A stretch of DNA of 6,939 bases, from the NCBI GenBank assembly GCA_947455015.1, contig CANGMY010000073.1:1-6939 (forward strand), given 5' to 3'. The notes beneath the pieces are model-generated. The model did no database searches and was not told where the DNA came from. It saw only the letters and a program-made list of their open reading frames with translations. This DNA is from Microthrixaceae bacterium (GTDB lineage: Bacteria > Actinomycetota > Acidimicrobiia > Acidimicrobiales > Acidimicrobilacustridaceae). The position numbers were made by a program, and so were the translations under genes. Numbering within the stretch: position 1 is the stretch's first letter; each line of letters begins with the position of its first letter. Below are positions 1-5,788 of this stretch, piece by piece.

Positions 1-1135
1 ACGAAACAGCGGTTTCTCCCATCATTGGACGCTTCGACTGATCTCGGTCGCCGCCACAGCCGAAAACGACGATGACTCGTCCATCCACAAGGTCGCTTGC
101 CGCACTGAGTAACTGCTCAAGACCATCGGGCGTATGGGCGTAGTCGACGATGATGGCGAATGGTTGCCCTGCATCGACTCGCTCGAATCGGCCCTCAACG
201 ATGAGTGGAAGAGAAAGCCCTTGTGCGATAGTCGCGTCGTCGACGCCCAGCGCACGAGCGACATGAGCAGCGCCGAGGGCATTGCTCACGTTGAACAGAC
301 CGCCAAGGGTGAGTGAGACGCGATGACCCGCCCACGTAAAGGTTGAGCCGTCTACGGAGAGATGAAGCTGATCGGCTTCGTCGAGCGAATATCCGTCAGT
401 CGGGACTGTTGCGGCATCCGCCAGCAGCCGTCCATGGGGGCTATCAAGATTCACAACTGCCGACTCGCAGCGATCTGAGCTGAAGAGTCGCGCCTTCGTT
501 TCGAAGTACTCCTCCATCGAGCCGTGGTAGTCGAGATGATCACGACTCAGATTCGTAAACATTGCGACGCGAAACTTCATTGCATCGACGCGATGAAGAT
601 CGATCGCGTGCGAGGAAACTTCCATCGCCACAACATCAACGCCATCGTCACGCCATTGCGCCAAACGGCGTTGAAGATCGGGAGACTCTGGCGTCGTCCG
701 TGCACCCGACAGCGTTCCTAGGGCTTCAACTTTGCGCTGGGCGGCGGTGAAAATATTTCGAAGCATCCACGTCACCGTGGTTTTACCGTTGGTGCCCGTC
801 ACGCCGATCACCAAAAGATCGTCTGCCGGGTTACCAAAGCAGGTTGCCGAAGCGATTGCCATAGCTGTCCGAACATTCGGGACAACGACCTGCGGCACAT
901 CAGCGTCGACGCGATGGTCAACAATCAACGCGACCGCCCCGGCTTCGACTGCTTCGCCAGCATGGAAGTGTCCGTCGTCCGTGGCCCCTGGCACGCAGCA
1001 AAAGAGCGAGCCGGAGTGAACGAGACGAGAATCGAAAGTCACATCTGTGATTTCGACATCACCAAATGATGCGGAACGTTCGGGGCCCGACACATCGACG
1101 TCATTTAATTCGGCAACAATCGTCGCCAGTCGCAC
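1..1135 (-). CDS. murE: MurE, UDP-N-acetylmuramyl-tripeptide synthetase (C-terminus cut by window edge)
   Basis: Cytoplasmic ATP-dependent Mur ligase that adds the third amino acid (meso-diaminopimelate in most actinobacteria) to UDP-MurNAc-L-Ala-D-Glu. I translated 378 residues by hand from GTG 1135. Seen in order: an N-terminal UDP-binding domain with FDSR near residue 38; the P-loop VTGTNGKTT around residue 113; AMEVSSHAID; TNLSRDHLDYHG; an ExK..LF stretch whose Lys matches the carbamylated Lys of the family; then the C-terminal-domain motifs DYAHTPDGLE and GCGGDRDxxKRPxMG. The frame stays open to the left edge. Family members are near 500 residues, so about 110-130 are missing, including the DNPR-type motif that would show the amino acid added. 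The start is fixed because an in-frame TGA (the ftsI stop) lies two codons upstream and a strong Shine-Dalgarno sequence precedes it. Last visible gene of the dcw operon. Confidence 0.96.
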   Translation of the reverse strand, partial: MRLATIVAELNDVDVSGPERSASFGDVEITDVTFDSRLVHSGSLFCCVPGATDDGHFHAGEAVEAGAVALIVDHRVDADVPQVVVPNVRTAMAIASATCFGNPADDLLVIGVTGTNGKTTVTWMLRNIFTAAQRKVEALGTLSGARTTPESPDLQRRLAQWRDDGVDVVAMEVSSHAIDLHRVDAMKFRVAMFTNLSRDHLDYHGSMEEYFETKARLFSSDRCESAVVNLDSPHGRLLADAATVPTDGYSLDEADQLHLSVDGSTFTWAGHRVSLTLGGLFNVSNALGAAHVARALGVDDATIAQGLSLPLIVEGRFERVDAGQPFAIIVDYAHTPDGLEQLLSAASDLVDGRVIVVFGCGGDRDQSKRPMMGETAVS

Positions 1136-1138
1136 CCG

Positions 1139-1145
1139 TCACCTC
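1139..1145 (-). promoter_or_regulatory. Ribosome binding site of murE, inside the ftsI 3' end
   Basis: On the minus strand GAGGTGA covers the last ftsI codon and its TGA stop. It is a seven-base complement to the canonical 16S rRNA 3' tail, with GAGG six bases before the GTG start at 1135. This site decides the murE start and suggests that ribosomes finishing ftsI pass directly to murE. Confidence 0.75.
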
Positions 1146-3436
1146 ACCGCTGCGGTTCTACGCGCCGCGGTCGTTGTCGTGGTTGGTGCTGGTGGGGCAA
1201 TCGTGGACGGCACCGAAGAAGCAAGCGCCTCGGGCGAACCGGCAGTCAGCGCACGAACACGGTCGCCTTCAGTCACGGTTGCCTGCGTCGACGGGCTTGG
1301 GAGACCAAGCACCGCAGAAACGGGCGCACCACCGAGCGCGATGTCCGTCGCGGCGGGGGCGATTCCTAAACGATTGAGGGCAAAGGAACCGAGCTTCGAA
1401 AAGACCGGCGCTGCGGTTGCGCCTCCGGTGTAATCGCCACCTGGTTCATCGAGCATGACGTAGACGGAAAGCGCTGGCTGCTGGGCCGGAACGAAACCAA
1501 CGAACGTCGACTGATAGCGAGTCACGCCCATTTTGTCGGTGTAACCACCACCTGGCTGAGGCTTACGTGCAGTACCGGTCTTGCCGGCCACCGAATAGCC
1601 GTTAATCGATGCAAGCTGACCAGTGCCTTCGTTCACCACATTGCGCAGCATGACGTTGACTTTGTCGGCGGTGCTCGCGCTCACAGCGCGGTGCGACTCG
1701 CCCGCAGCGGTGGGATGTTCAACACCTTGCGCATCAATGGTTGAGTCAACGAGTTTCGGTGCGACGTAGATGCCTTGATTCGCGACCGTGTTGTAGGCGA
1801 AGAGCAACTGCATCGGCGTCACCGAAATGCCTTGGCCGATAGCGATTGAAGGCAGTGATGTACCCGAGTATTTCGACGGAGCCAGCACCGAACCAGATGC
1901 TTCATTCGGGAAGTCGAGCGCTGTCTTCACGCCAAGTCCAAATGCCTTCTGCGTTGCGTAGAGCGCATCTTTGCCAAGACCTTGGCCGATCTTGATGGCA
2001 CCAATATTCGACGAATGAGTGAGGATCTGCGTGGTGTCCCAGGTGACAGTGCCGCGCCCTTCGGCTTCACCAAATTCTGCGTCGTAGATCTTCAGTGTTG
2101 GAGGAAGGTTGAACTGCGTAGTCGGCGAAATCTGACCAGCCTCCATTGCGCCAGCAATTGTCACGGTCTTCATCACTGAGCCCGGCTCATACTGAGTCGT
2201 GACTGCCGAGTTGTTTGAACTCACACGAACGAGGCCGGTTTCCGGATCGAGCACCATGTCGGCGATGGCAAGTATCTCGCCAGTGCCGGGCTTGCTCACG
2301 ATTGCCACGCCACCCTTGGCTCCGGTGGACTTCACCTGTTCACCGAGTAACCGTTCCGCTTCGTACTGAATCGACTGGTCGATCGTCAGTTTGAGGTCAT
2401 CGCCTTTTTGGGCGGGAGTCAGTGAATGATCACCGACAGCGATCGTGTGACCCTTCGGGCTGCGCTCAAGCGACAGGCTCCCGGGGGTCCCGGTAAGCGC
2501 AGCTCCATATTGTGATTCCAGACCCGAAATTCCCGCATTGTCGACGTCGACACTGCCGAGCAGTGACCGCGCAGAATCGCCAGCTGGTGCGTAGCGTTCG
2601 CTCTCCTCGAGGAACGCAACACCCGCTAGTCCAAGCGCTTCAACTTGGTCTGCAACTTCAGACGAAACGCGACGAGAGAGATACGCAAAGCGCCCACTCC
2701 CATTCATTTTCGATTCAACAAACAACGGATCGAGTCCAAGAATCGGTGCGAGCTTTGCTGCTTCACCGGATGCATCAGTGACGAGTTTCGGGTCGACGAA
2801 GATCGAGCGACCGGGACGAGAAATCACGAGTTCTGCGCCATTGCGGTCGAGAATTGCGCCGCGATCAGCAGCAAGCACCTGAGTATTTGTTCGCTGCCCT
2901 GCGCCGTAGGCCACGTAACGACCACGACCAAACACCTGAAGGTTGAGGAGTTGCACAAGGACGATGACGAACAGAGCAACGATGCCCGCAAGAATCAGGA
3001 GTGAACGACGGCGCTGATTACCTACCGACGTGCGGACCATGACGGGCTTTGAGCCCTTGCCGGAACTCGCTGGATCGAAAACTCCGCGGAGCGATGCGAC
3101 GACCGCTGCGATTGTTGAGGCCGTCACCGCTTGGAGCACTTCAGAGGCCGAGCGACCGCCACCCAACGTCGACTGACGAGTGCTGTAACTAGGGGCGATG
3201 AATGAGTCACGTTCTGTTCTGCGTTGCTGCGATTGCACGCGATCAACCGGACGAACTTCACGAGGAGCCCTCGGCGCCCGCGGTGCTGTCGTTCCACGCC
3301 CCGCAGCATGACGGGCCGGACGCGTCGGCGTGGTCACACGACGGCGACCACGCGGCAAGTAATCAGGTGAGTTCCAAGGAGCACTCTTCGGCGGATGATC
3401 AACCGAAGGAGACCCTGGACCAGGAGGAGGATTCAT
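1139..3436 (-). CDS. ftsI: FtsI / PBP3-type class B penicillin-binding protein (septal transpeptidase)
   Basis: Septal DD-transpeptidase that crosslinks peptidoglycan during division; single-pass membrane protein with its catalytic domain outside. 765 residues. Seen: a basic, Pro-rich cytoplasmic region 1-143; one membrane segment at about 144-167; a PBP dimerisation domain from about 187, with the DRGAILDRNG signature at 191-200; a transpeptidase domain from about 375 with all three active-site motifs, S420-V-M-K423, S475-S-N477 and K619-T-G621; and an Ala/Thr/Pro-rich tail after about 700. The ATG overlaps the ftsL-type stop in an ATGA. I see no strong Shine-Dalgarno sequence, which fits translational coupling. 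M133 is a possible later start giving a normal short tail, but it also lacks a good ribosome binding site, and long basic tails are usual in actinobacterial FtsI (mycobacterial PbpB). No PASTA domain seen. Confidence 0.95.
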   Translation of the reverse strand: MNPPPGPGSPSVDHPPKSAPWNSPDYLPRGRRRVTTPTRPARHAAGRGTTAPRAPRAPREVRPVDRVQSQQRRTERDSFIAPSYSTRQSTLGGGRSASEVLQAVTASTIAAVVASLRGVFDPASSGKGSKPVMVRTSVGNQRRRSLLILAGIVALFVIVLVQLLNLQVFGRGRYVAYGAGQRTNTQVLAADRGAILDRNGAELVISRPGRSIFVDPKLVTDASGEAAKLAPILGLDPLFVESKMNGSGRFAYLSRRVSSEVADQVEALGLAGVAFLEESERYAPAGDSARSLLGSVDVDNAGISGLESQYGAALTGTPGSLSLERSPKGHTIAVGDHSLTPAQKGDDLKLTIDQSIQYEAERLLGEQVKSTGAKGGVAIVSKPGTGEILAIADMVLDPETGLVRVSSNNSAVTTQYEPGSVMKTVTIAGAMEAGQISPTTQFNLPPTLKIYDAEFGEAEGRGTVTWDTTQILTHSSNIGAIKIGQGLGKDALYATQKAFGLGVKTALDFPNEASGSVLAPSKYSGTSLPSIAIGQGISVTPMQLLFAYNTVANQGIYVAPKLVDSTIDAQGVEHPTAAGESHRAVSASTADKVNVMLRNVVNEGTGQLASINGYSVAGKTGTARKPQPGGGYTDKMGVTRYQSTFVGFVPAQQPALSVYVMLDEPGGDYTGGATAAPVFSKLGSFALNRLGIAPAATDIALGGAPVSAVLGLPSPSTQATVTEGDRVRALTAGSPEALASSVPSTIAPPAPTTTTTAARRTAAVR

Positions 3437-3957
3437 CGCTTCGCCACAGTCGTGGGAGTCGTTGCCTTTGCAACTGTGGACGGCGTTGTCTTCGGAGCCG
3501 CAGTCGTCACTGTGGCCTTCGGAACGGTTGTCGGCGTGGGAGCCGGCGGCATTTCGCCGGCGCGAGCGTCGTCAGTCAATTTGGGCTGCAGGTAGACCGG
3601 GGTTGGCGACGGGATCATTCCGAGTTTCGTTGTCGCTGCAGTGGTGATGTTCTGCGGACTCTGCAACTGCGCAAGCTCAACTCGGAGTTGCTCGGCAAGA
3701 GTTTCCGCTTGGGCGATGCGATTGTTCACTCGGTCGATGTGTGCCTGTTCCGAGATGATCAAGGTCTGAGCGGCGGCAATTGCGAACAGGAAGACGACGA
3801 CACCAACGACGCCCGCGATCAGACCGATGCGACGACGTTCCGGCGCAGTGCGATCGACGAGTCGAAGCCGCGAACGCAGCCCCTCACGGGTTGACTCCTG
3901 CGGCGCGCGCAGCGCAGTGGAGCGACGACCTTCGGCGGCAACCCGTGCGCTGGTCAT
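3433..3957 (-). CDS. ftsL: FtsL-type septum-formation membrane protein
   Basis: Small bitopic division protein; in the family FtsL pairs with FtsB/DivIC through coiled coils and supports FtsQ and the FtsW-FtsI synthase. 174 residues. Seen: a basic cytoplasmic region 1-43; one membrane helix at about 44-66; a heptad-like coiled-coil stretch at about 69-100; then LGMIPSPTPVYLQP at 112-125, which resembles the short conserved block after the coil in actinobacterial FtsL-type proteins; then a Thr/Ala/Pro/Lys-rich tail 137-174 with recurring TTVAK/TTPxT units. Sequence identity in this family is poor, so the call rests on length, topology and the slot between rsmH and ftsI. ATG 3957 overlaps the rsmH stop (ATGA) and the stop overlaps the ftsI start (ATGA), so all three genes look translationally coupled. 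Confidence 0.85.
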   Translation of the reverse strand: MTSARVAAEGRRSTALRAPQESTREGLRSRLRLVDRTAPERRRIGLIAGVVGVVVFLFAIAAAQTLIISEQAHIDRVNNRIAQAETLAEQLRVELAQLQSPQNITTAATTKLGMIPSPTPVYLQPKLTDDARAGEMPPAPTPTTVPKATVTTAAPKTTPSTVAKATTPTTVAKR

Positions 3958-4895
3958 GAACGTTCCGCGATTCGAAGACGGGCACTTTCAGCACGCGGAT
4001 TGCTTTCGCGTTCCGGTGCACCTGGAGTGGTTCCGCCGCGACGGACAAGCCGAACCATCGACTGAGCGCCACAAACGCAGGGGAGATTTGTCGGGCAGGT
4101 GCAACCGCCTGATTCAGCCTCACGCATGACCTGCTTAACGATGCGATCTTCACCCGAGTGATAGGACAAAACCACCAAACGGCCGGAAGGAATCAAAGAG
4201 TCAATCGCCGCTTCAAGCGCAACGGGAAGAACGCCGAGTTCGTTATTCACTTCAATTCGAATCGCCTGAAAGGTGCGCTTGGCCGGATGTCCACCAGTTC
4301 GGCGCGCCGGCGCAGGGATCGCGTCGCGAGTGATTTCTGCAAGTTGTGTTGTGGTCTCAACGGGGCGGGCAGCAATAACTGCACGGGCGATGCGGCCAGC
4401 GAAGCGCTCATCACCAAACTCGCGAAGAACGCGAGCGAGATCTTTTTCGTCGTACTCGTTGACGACGGTCATCGCGCTCAGTGCACGTGAAGGATCCATG
4501 CGCATGTCGAGGGGCGCATCGAAGCGATAGCTGAAGCCGCGCTCAGCCCGATCGAACTGCGGAGAGCTCACACCGAGGTCGAACAGGGCTCCAACAACAG
4601 GCTGATCGGCGAGATGCGACTCGATGACCGCAGCAATTGAATCGAATCGAGCCTGCACGGTTCGAGCGCGATCACCGAAGGGCGCAAGTCGTTCACGAGC
4701 GACAGTGAGCGCATCAGGGTCCTGGTCGATACCAAGAACGCAAAGATGTGGATACGCCTCGAGAAGGGCGGTTGCATGGCCGGCGCCACCGAGAGTGGCA
4801 TCGATCACCCAACCGGCTGGCACTGCGTCGAAGGCCGCCACGATCTCGTCGAGCATCACCGGGCGGTGGTCGAACGATTCGTGGGTTTCGGCCAT
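3954..4895 (-). CDS. rsmH: RsmH (MraW), 16S rRNA (cytosine-1402-N4)-methyltransferase
   Basis: SAM-dependent enzyme that N4-methylates C1402 of 16S rRNA in the ribosomal P site. With the ATG at 4895 the protein is 313 residues, the same length as E. coli RsmH. Seen: HRPVMLDE at 10-17; the SAM-binding motif DATLGGAGH at 32-40; GIDQDP at 55-60; FDLGVSSPQFDRAERGFSY at 105-123; DMRMD at 130-134; GGHPAKRTFQAIRIEVNNEL at 201-220; SYHSGEDRIVK at 244-254; a Cys cluster CTCP...CVCG at 265-276; and the C-terminal SNPRAESARLR. The frame is open upstream to an ATG at 5120, but the extra 75 residues look unlike any RsmH N-terminus, have no ribosome binding site and coincide with strong RNA structure. I therefore chose the internal ATG, which follows GAGAGG. 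The stop overlaps the next gene's start. Confidence 0.96.
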   Translation of the reverse strand: MAETHESFDHRPVMLDEIVAAFDAVPAGWVIDATLGGAGHATALLEAYPHLCVLGIDQDPDALTVARERLAPFGDRARTVQARFDSIAAVIESHLADQPVVGALFDLGVSSPQFDRAERGFSYRFDAPLDMRMDPSRALSAMTVVNEYDEKDLARVLREFGDERFAGRIARAVIAARPVETTTQLAEITRDAIPAPARRTGGHPAKRTFQAIRIEVNNELGVLPVALEAAIDSLIPSGRLVVLSYHSGEDRIVKQVMREAESGGCTCPTNLPCVCGAQSMVRLVRRGGTTPGAPERESNPRAESARLRIAERS

Positions 4896-4903
4896 GACAG
4901 ATA

Positions 4904-4909
4904 CCTCTC
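4904..4909 (-). promoter_or_regulatory. Ribosome binding site of rsmH
   Basis: GAGAGG on the minus strand ends eight bases before the ATG at 4895. It supports that start over the in-frame ATG at 5120. It lies right next to the 3' end of a possible hairpin (4911-4951), so folding could affect its access. Confidence 0.6.
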
Positions 4910-4910
4910 G

Positions 4911-4951
4911 CTGCTGAGCCAGTCGGCAGAGCCGGTACCGGTCCTCAGCAG
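4911..4951 (-). promoter_or_regulatory. Possible competing hairpin just before the rsmH ribosome binding site
   Basis: On the RNA strand CTGCTGAG (4951-4944) is a perfect complement of CTCAGCAG (4918-4911). Inside it CCGG (4941-4938) can pair with CTGG (4922-4919; three Watson-Crick pairs and one G-U) after a two-base bulge. The loop includes half of the 10-bp palindrome CCGGTACCGG (4932-4941). The 5' strand of this hairpin is the same sequence used as the 3' arm of the large leader helix, so the two folds exclude each other. The existence of the pairing is read directly; a regulatory role is inferred. Confidence 0.45.
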
Positions 4952-5056
4952 TCCCTCGGAACACCGGCGCCCGCCGGGATTTCTCCCCGGTCGGGCTCGA
5001 TGGGAAGCGGGCGGAGTAGGGGCCTTCCATCGTGTGTTCCGAGAGACTGCTGAAAA
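4942..5056 (-). ncRNA. Structured rsmH leader RNA with a three-way junction (mraW-motif-like)
   Basis: The arms 5053-5034 and 4964-4945 pair over 20 positions: 19 Watson-Crick pairs and one G-U. U-G, U-G and U-A pairs at 5054-5056/4944-4942 extend the helix to 23. Between the arms are two further hairpins. One is GATGG+AAG (5031-5024) with CTT+CCATC (5007-4999), with C5004 bulged. The other is GCCCG+CCGGG (4996-4986, A4991 bulged) with CCCGG+CGGGC (4978-4969), a 10-bp stem capped by GAGAAAU. This gives a closed three-way junction 50 nt upstream of the rsmH start. Comparative genomics has described an actinobacterial 'mraW motif' RNA in the 5' UTR of mraW, and position and host fit. I cannot confirm the consensus from memory. 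Likely role: cis-regulation of rsmH and the genes after it. Confidence 0.7.
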
Positions 5057-5060
5057 TCGG

Positions 5061-5077
5061 GCGACCGGCTCGGTCGC
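5061..5077 (-). promoter_or_regulatory. GC-rich hairpin after mraZ; weak terminator or attenuator candidate
   Basis: The transcribed strand reads GCGACC-GAGCC-GGTCGC, a perfect 6-bp stem with a 5-nt loop, followed three bases later by A and UUUU. The U tract is short and overlaps the start of the long leader helix (5056-5034), so it is a poor classical terminator. It could be a pause or attenuation site, or an extra arm of the leader. Confidence 0.35.
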
Positions 5078-5128
5078 AGGAGTGGTCCTTTCGTTGGTGG
5101 GTCAGGGACAAAGGGGACATGACACGGA

Positions 5129-5548
5129 CTAGAGCCCCAAGGACGTAACGGCTTGGGTGAGGCTGTCGTCGGCGAGTGAGGCTTGGTCGTTCCAGCGGCC
5201 GGCGTTCCAGATCTCGATGCGGCCGAAGGCGCCGATGACGACGGCTTCCTTGTCGAGCGAGGCGAAATCGCGCAAGCGCTGGGGAATGGTGATGCGACCT
5301 TGAGAATCGGGTCGGACTTCGTGGGCATTGGCGGCGAAGGCACGGAGCGATTCCTGGGAGGTGTCACCCGAGCGGACTTTGTCCTGAAGGCGGTTCGCCA
5401 TTTCGCTGAAGCCCTCTTCAGTCCAGAGACCAAGGCAGCGGTCGAGCTGGGAAATGAACCCCTTGTCGACCAACTGGGCGCGGAAGGTCGCGGGAAGGAC
5501 CACTCGGCCCTTGTCATCGAGCGAATGCTCGAACGTCCCAACGAACAT
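5129..5548 (-). CDS. mraZ: MraZ, DNA-binding regulator of the dcw cluster
   Basis: Usual first gene of the dcw cluster; an AbrB-fold, ring-forming DNA-binding protein that in E. coli represses the cluster through TGGG repeats upstream of itself. With ATG 5548 the protein is 139 residues and begins MFVGTFEHSLDDKGRVVLPA, the normal MraZ N-terminus. Both SpoVT/AbrB-like half-repeats are intact: DDKGRVVLPA at 11-20 and DSQGRITIPQ at 81-90, each with the DxxGR signature. An in-frame GTG six codons upstream (5566) overlaps the Shine-Dalgarno sequence itself, so I chose the ATG. A 233-nt non-coding gap separates mraZ from rsmH, far longer than the other spacings in the operon. Confidence 0.95.
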   Translation of the reverse strand: MFVGTFEHSLDDKGRVVLPATFRAQLVDKGFISQLDRCLGLWTEEGFSEMANRLQDKVRSGDTSQESLRAFAANAHEVRPDSQGRITIPQRLRDFASLDKEAVVIGAFGRIEIWNAGRWNDQASLADDSLTQAVTSLGL

Positions 5549-5557
5549 GCCTGCAAT

Positions 5558-5564
5558 CCTCTCC
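5558..5564 (-). promoter_or_regulatory. Ribosome binding site of mraZ
   Basis: GGAGAGG on the minus strand ends nine bases before ATG 5548. It supports that start and argues against the GTG at 5566, which it abuts. Confidence 0.65.
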
Positions 5565-5581
5565 ACCGGCTCCCCACAGAG

Positions 5582-5625
5582 CCCCTACGAGCAGACATAT
5601 TGCCCCACTTCCCCCCACTTCGCAA
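5582..5625 (-). promoter_or_regulatory. Candidate mraZ promoter with embedded MraZ-box repeats
   Basis: On the minus strand AAGTGGGG occurs twice exactly 10 bp apart (5620-5613 and 5610-5603), giving TGGGG-N5-TGGGG. A weaker TAGGGG follows in the same 10-bp phase (5587-5582), and GTGGGG (5577-5572) lies near the next turn. E. coli MraZ is known to bind TGGGN repeats with 5-nt spacers, so autoregulation is likely. A possible promoter overlaps them: TTGCGA (5625-5620) as -35 and, after 17 bp, CAATAT (5602-5597) as a weak -10. Bound MraZ would then sit between the boxes. The repeats are clear; the promoter hexamers are poor matches. Confidence 0.55.
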
Positions 5626-5788
5626 GTACATCCCTCCCTTTTCTTCCCGCTCGCCCCAAATCGGCCTCGATCGGGGCCGTCTGGGCGCGCCGCAGCCACC
5701 CTTTGGATCTCGCCGAGGAGCGAACCGGCCATCGCACCTGACCCGCGGGCCGGTCGTGGTGCGAACGGGTCGGGGCTCGAGGCCCGGT
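5626..5788. other. Upstream part of the intergenic region before mraZ
   Basis: The gap between the ligase-like gene and mraZ is 240 bp; the mraZ-proximal part holds the operator and promoter. The rest is GC-rich and I find no gene in it. On the minus strand CGGCC (5679-5675) and GGCCG (5666-5662) can form a 5-bp hairpin with an 8-nt loop, and GGGC-N5-GCCC occurs directly after the ligase-like stop (about 5772-5784). Neither has a convincing U tract, so whether transcription ends between the two genes is unclear. Confidence 0.4.

Noticed and set aside
1047..1433. Plus-strand open frame opposite the murE/ftsI junction
   Set aside because: Ala/Val/Gly-rich antisense of the FtsI Ala/Thr tail; no ribosome binding site or motif.
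3202..3894. Plus-strand open frame (230 codons) opposite the ftsI/ftsL junction
   Set aside because: It is antisense to two real genes joined by an ATGA overlap; the translation is rich in Arg, Ser, Cys and His with no domain.
4932..4941. CCGGTACCGG palindrome as a protein operator
   Set aside because: A 10-bp palindrome in GC-rich DNA is weak evidence on its own and it lies within the leader structure; no second copy was seen.
5061..5077. Intrinsic terminator after mraZ
   Set aside because: The stem is only 6 bp and the U tract is four bases and separated from the stem; the U's also pair into the leader helix. Kept only as a low-confidence hairpin.
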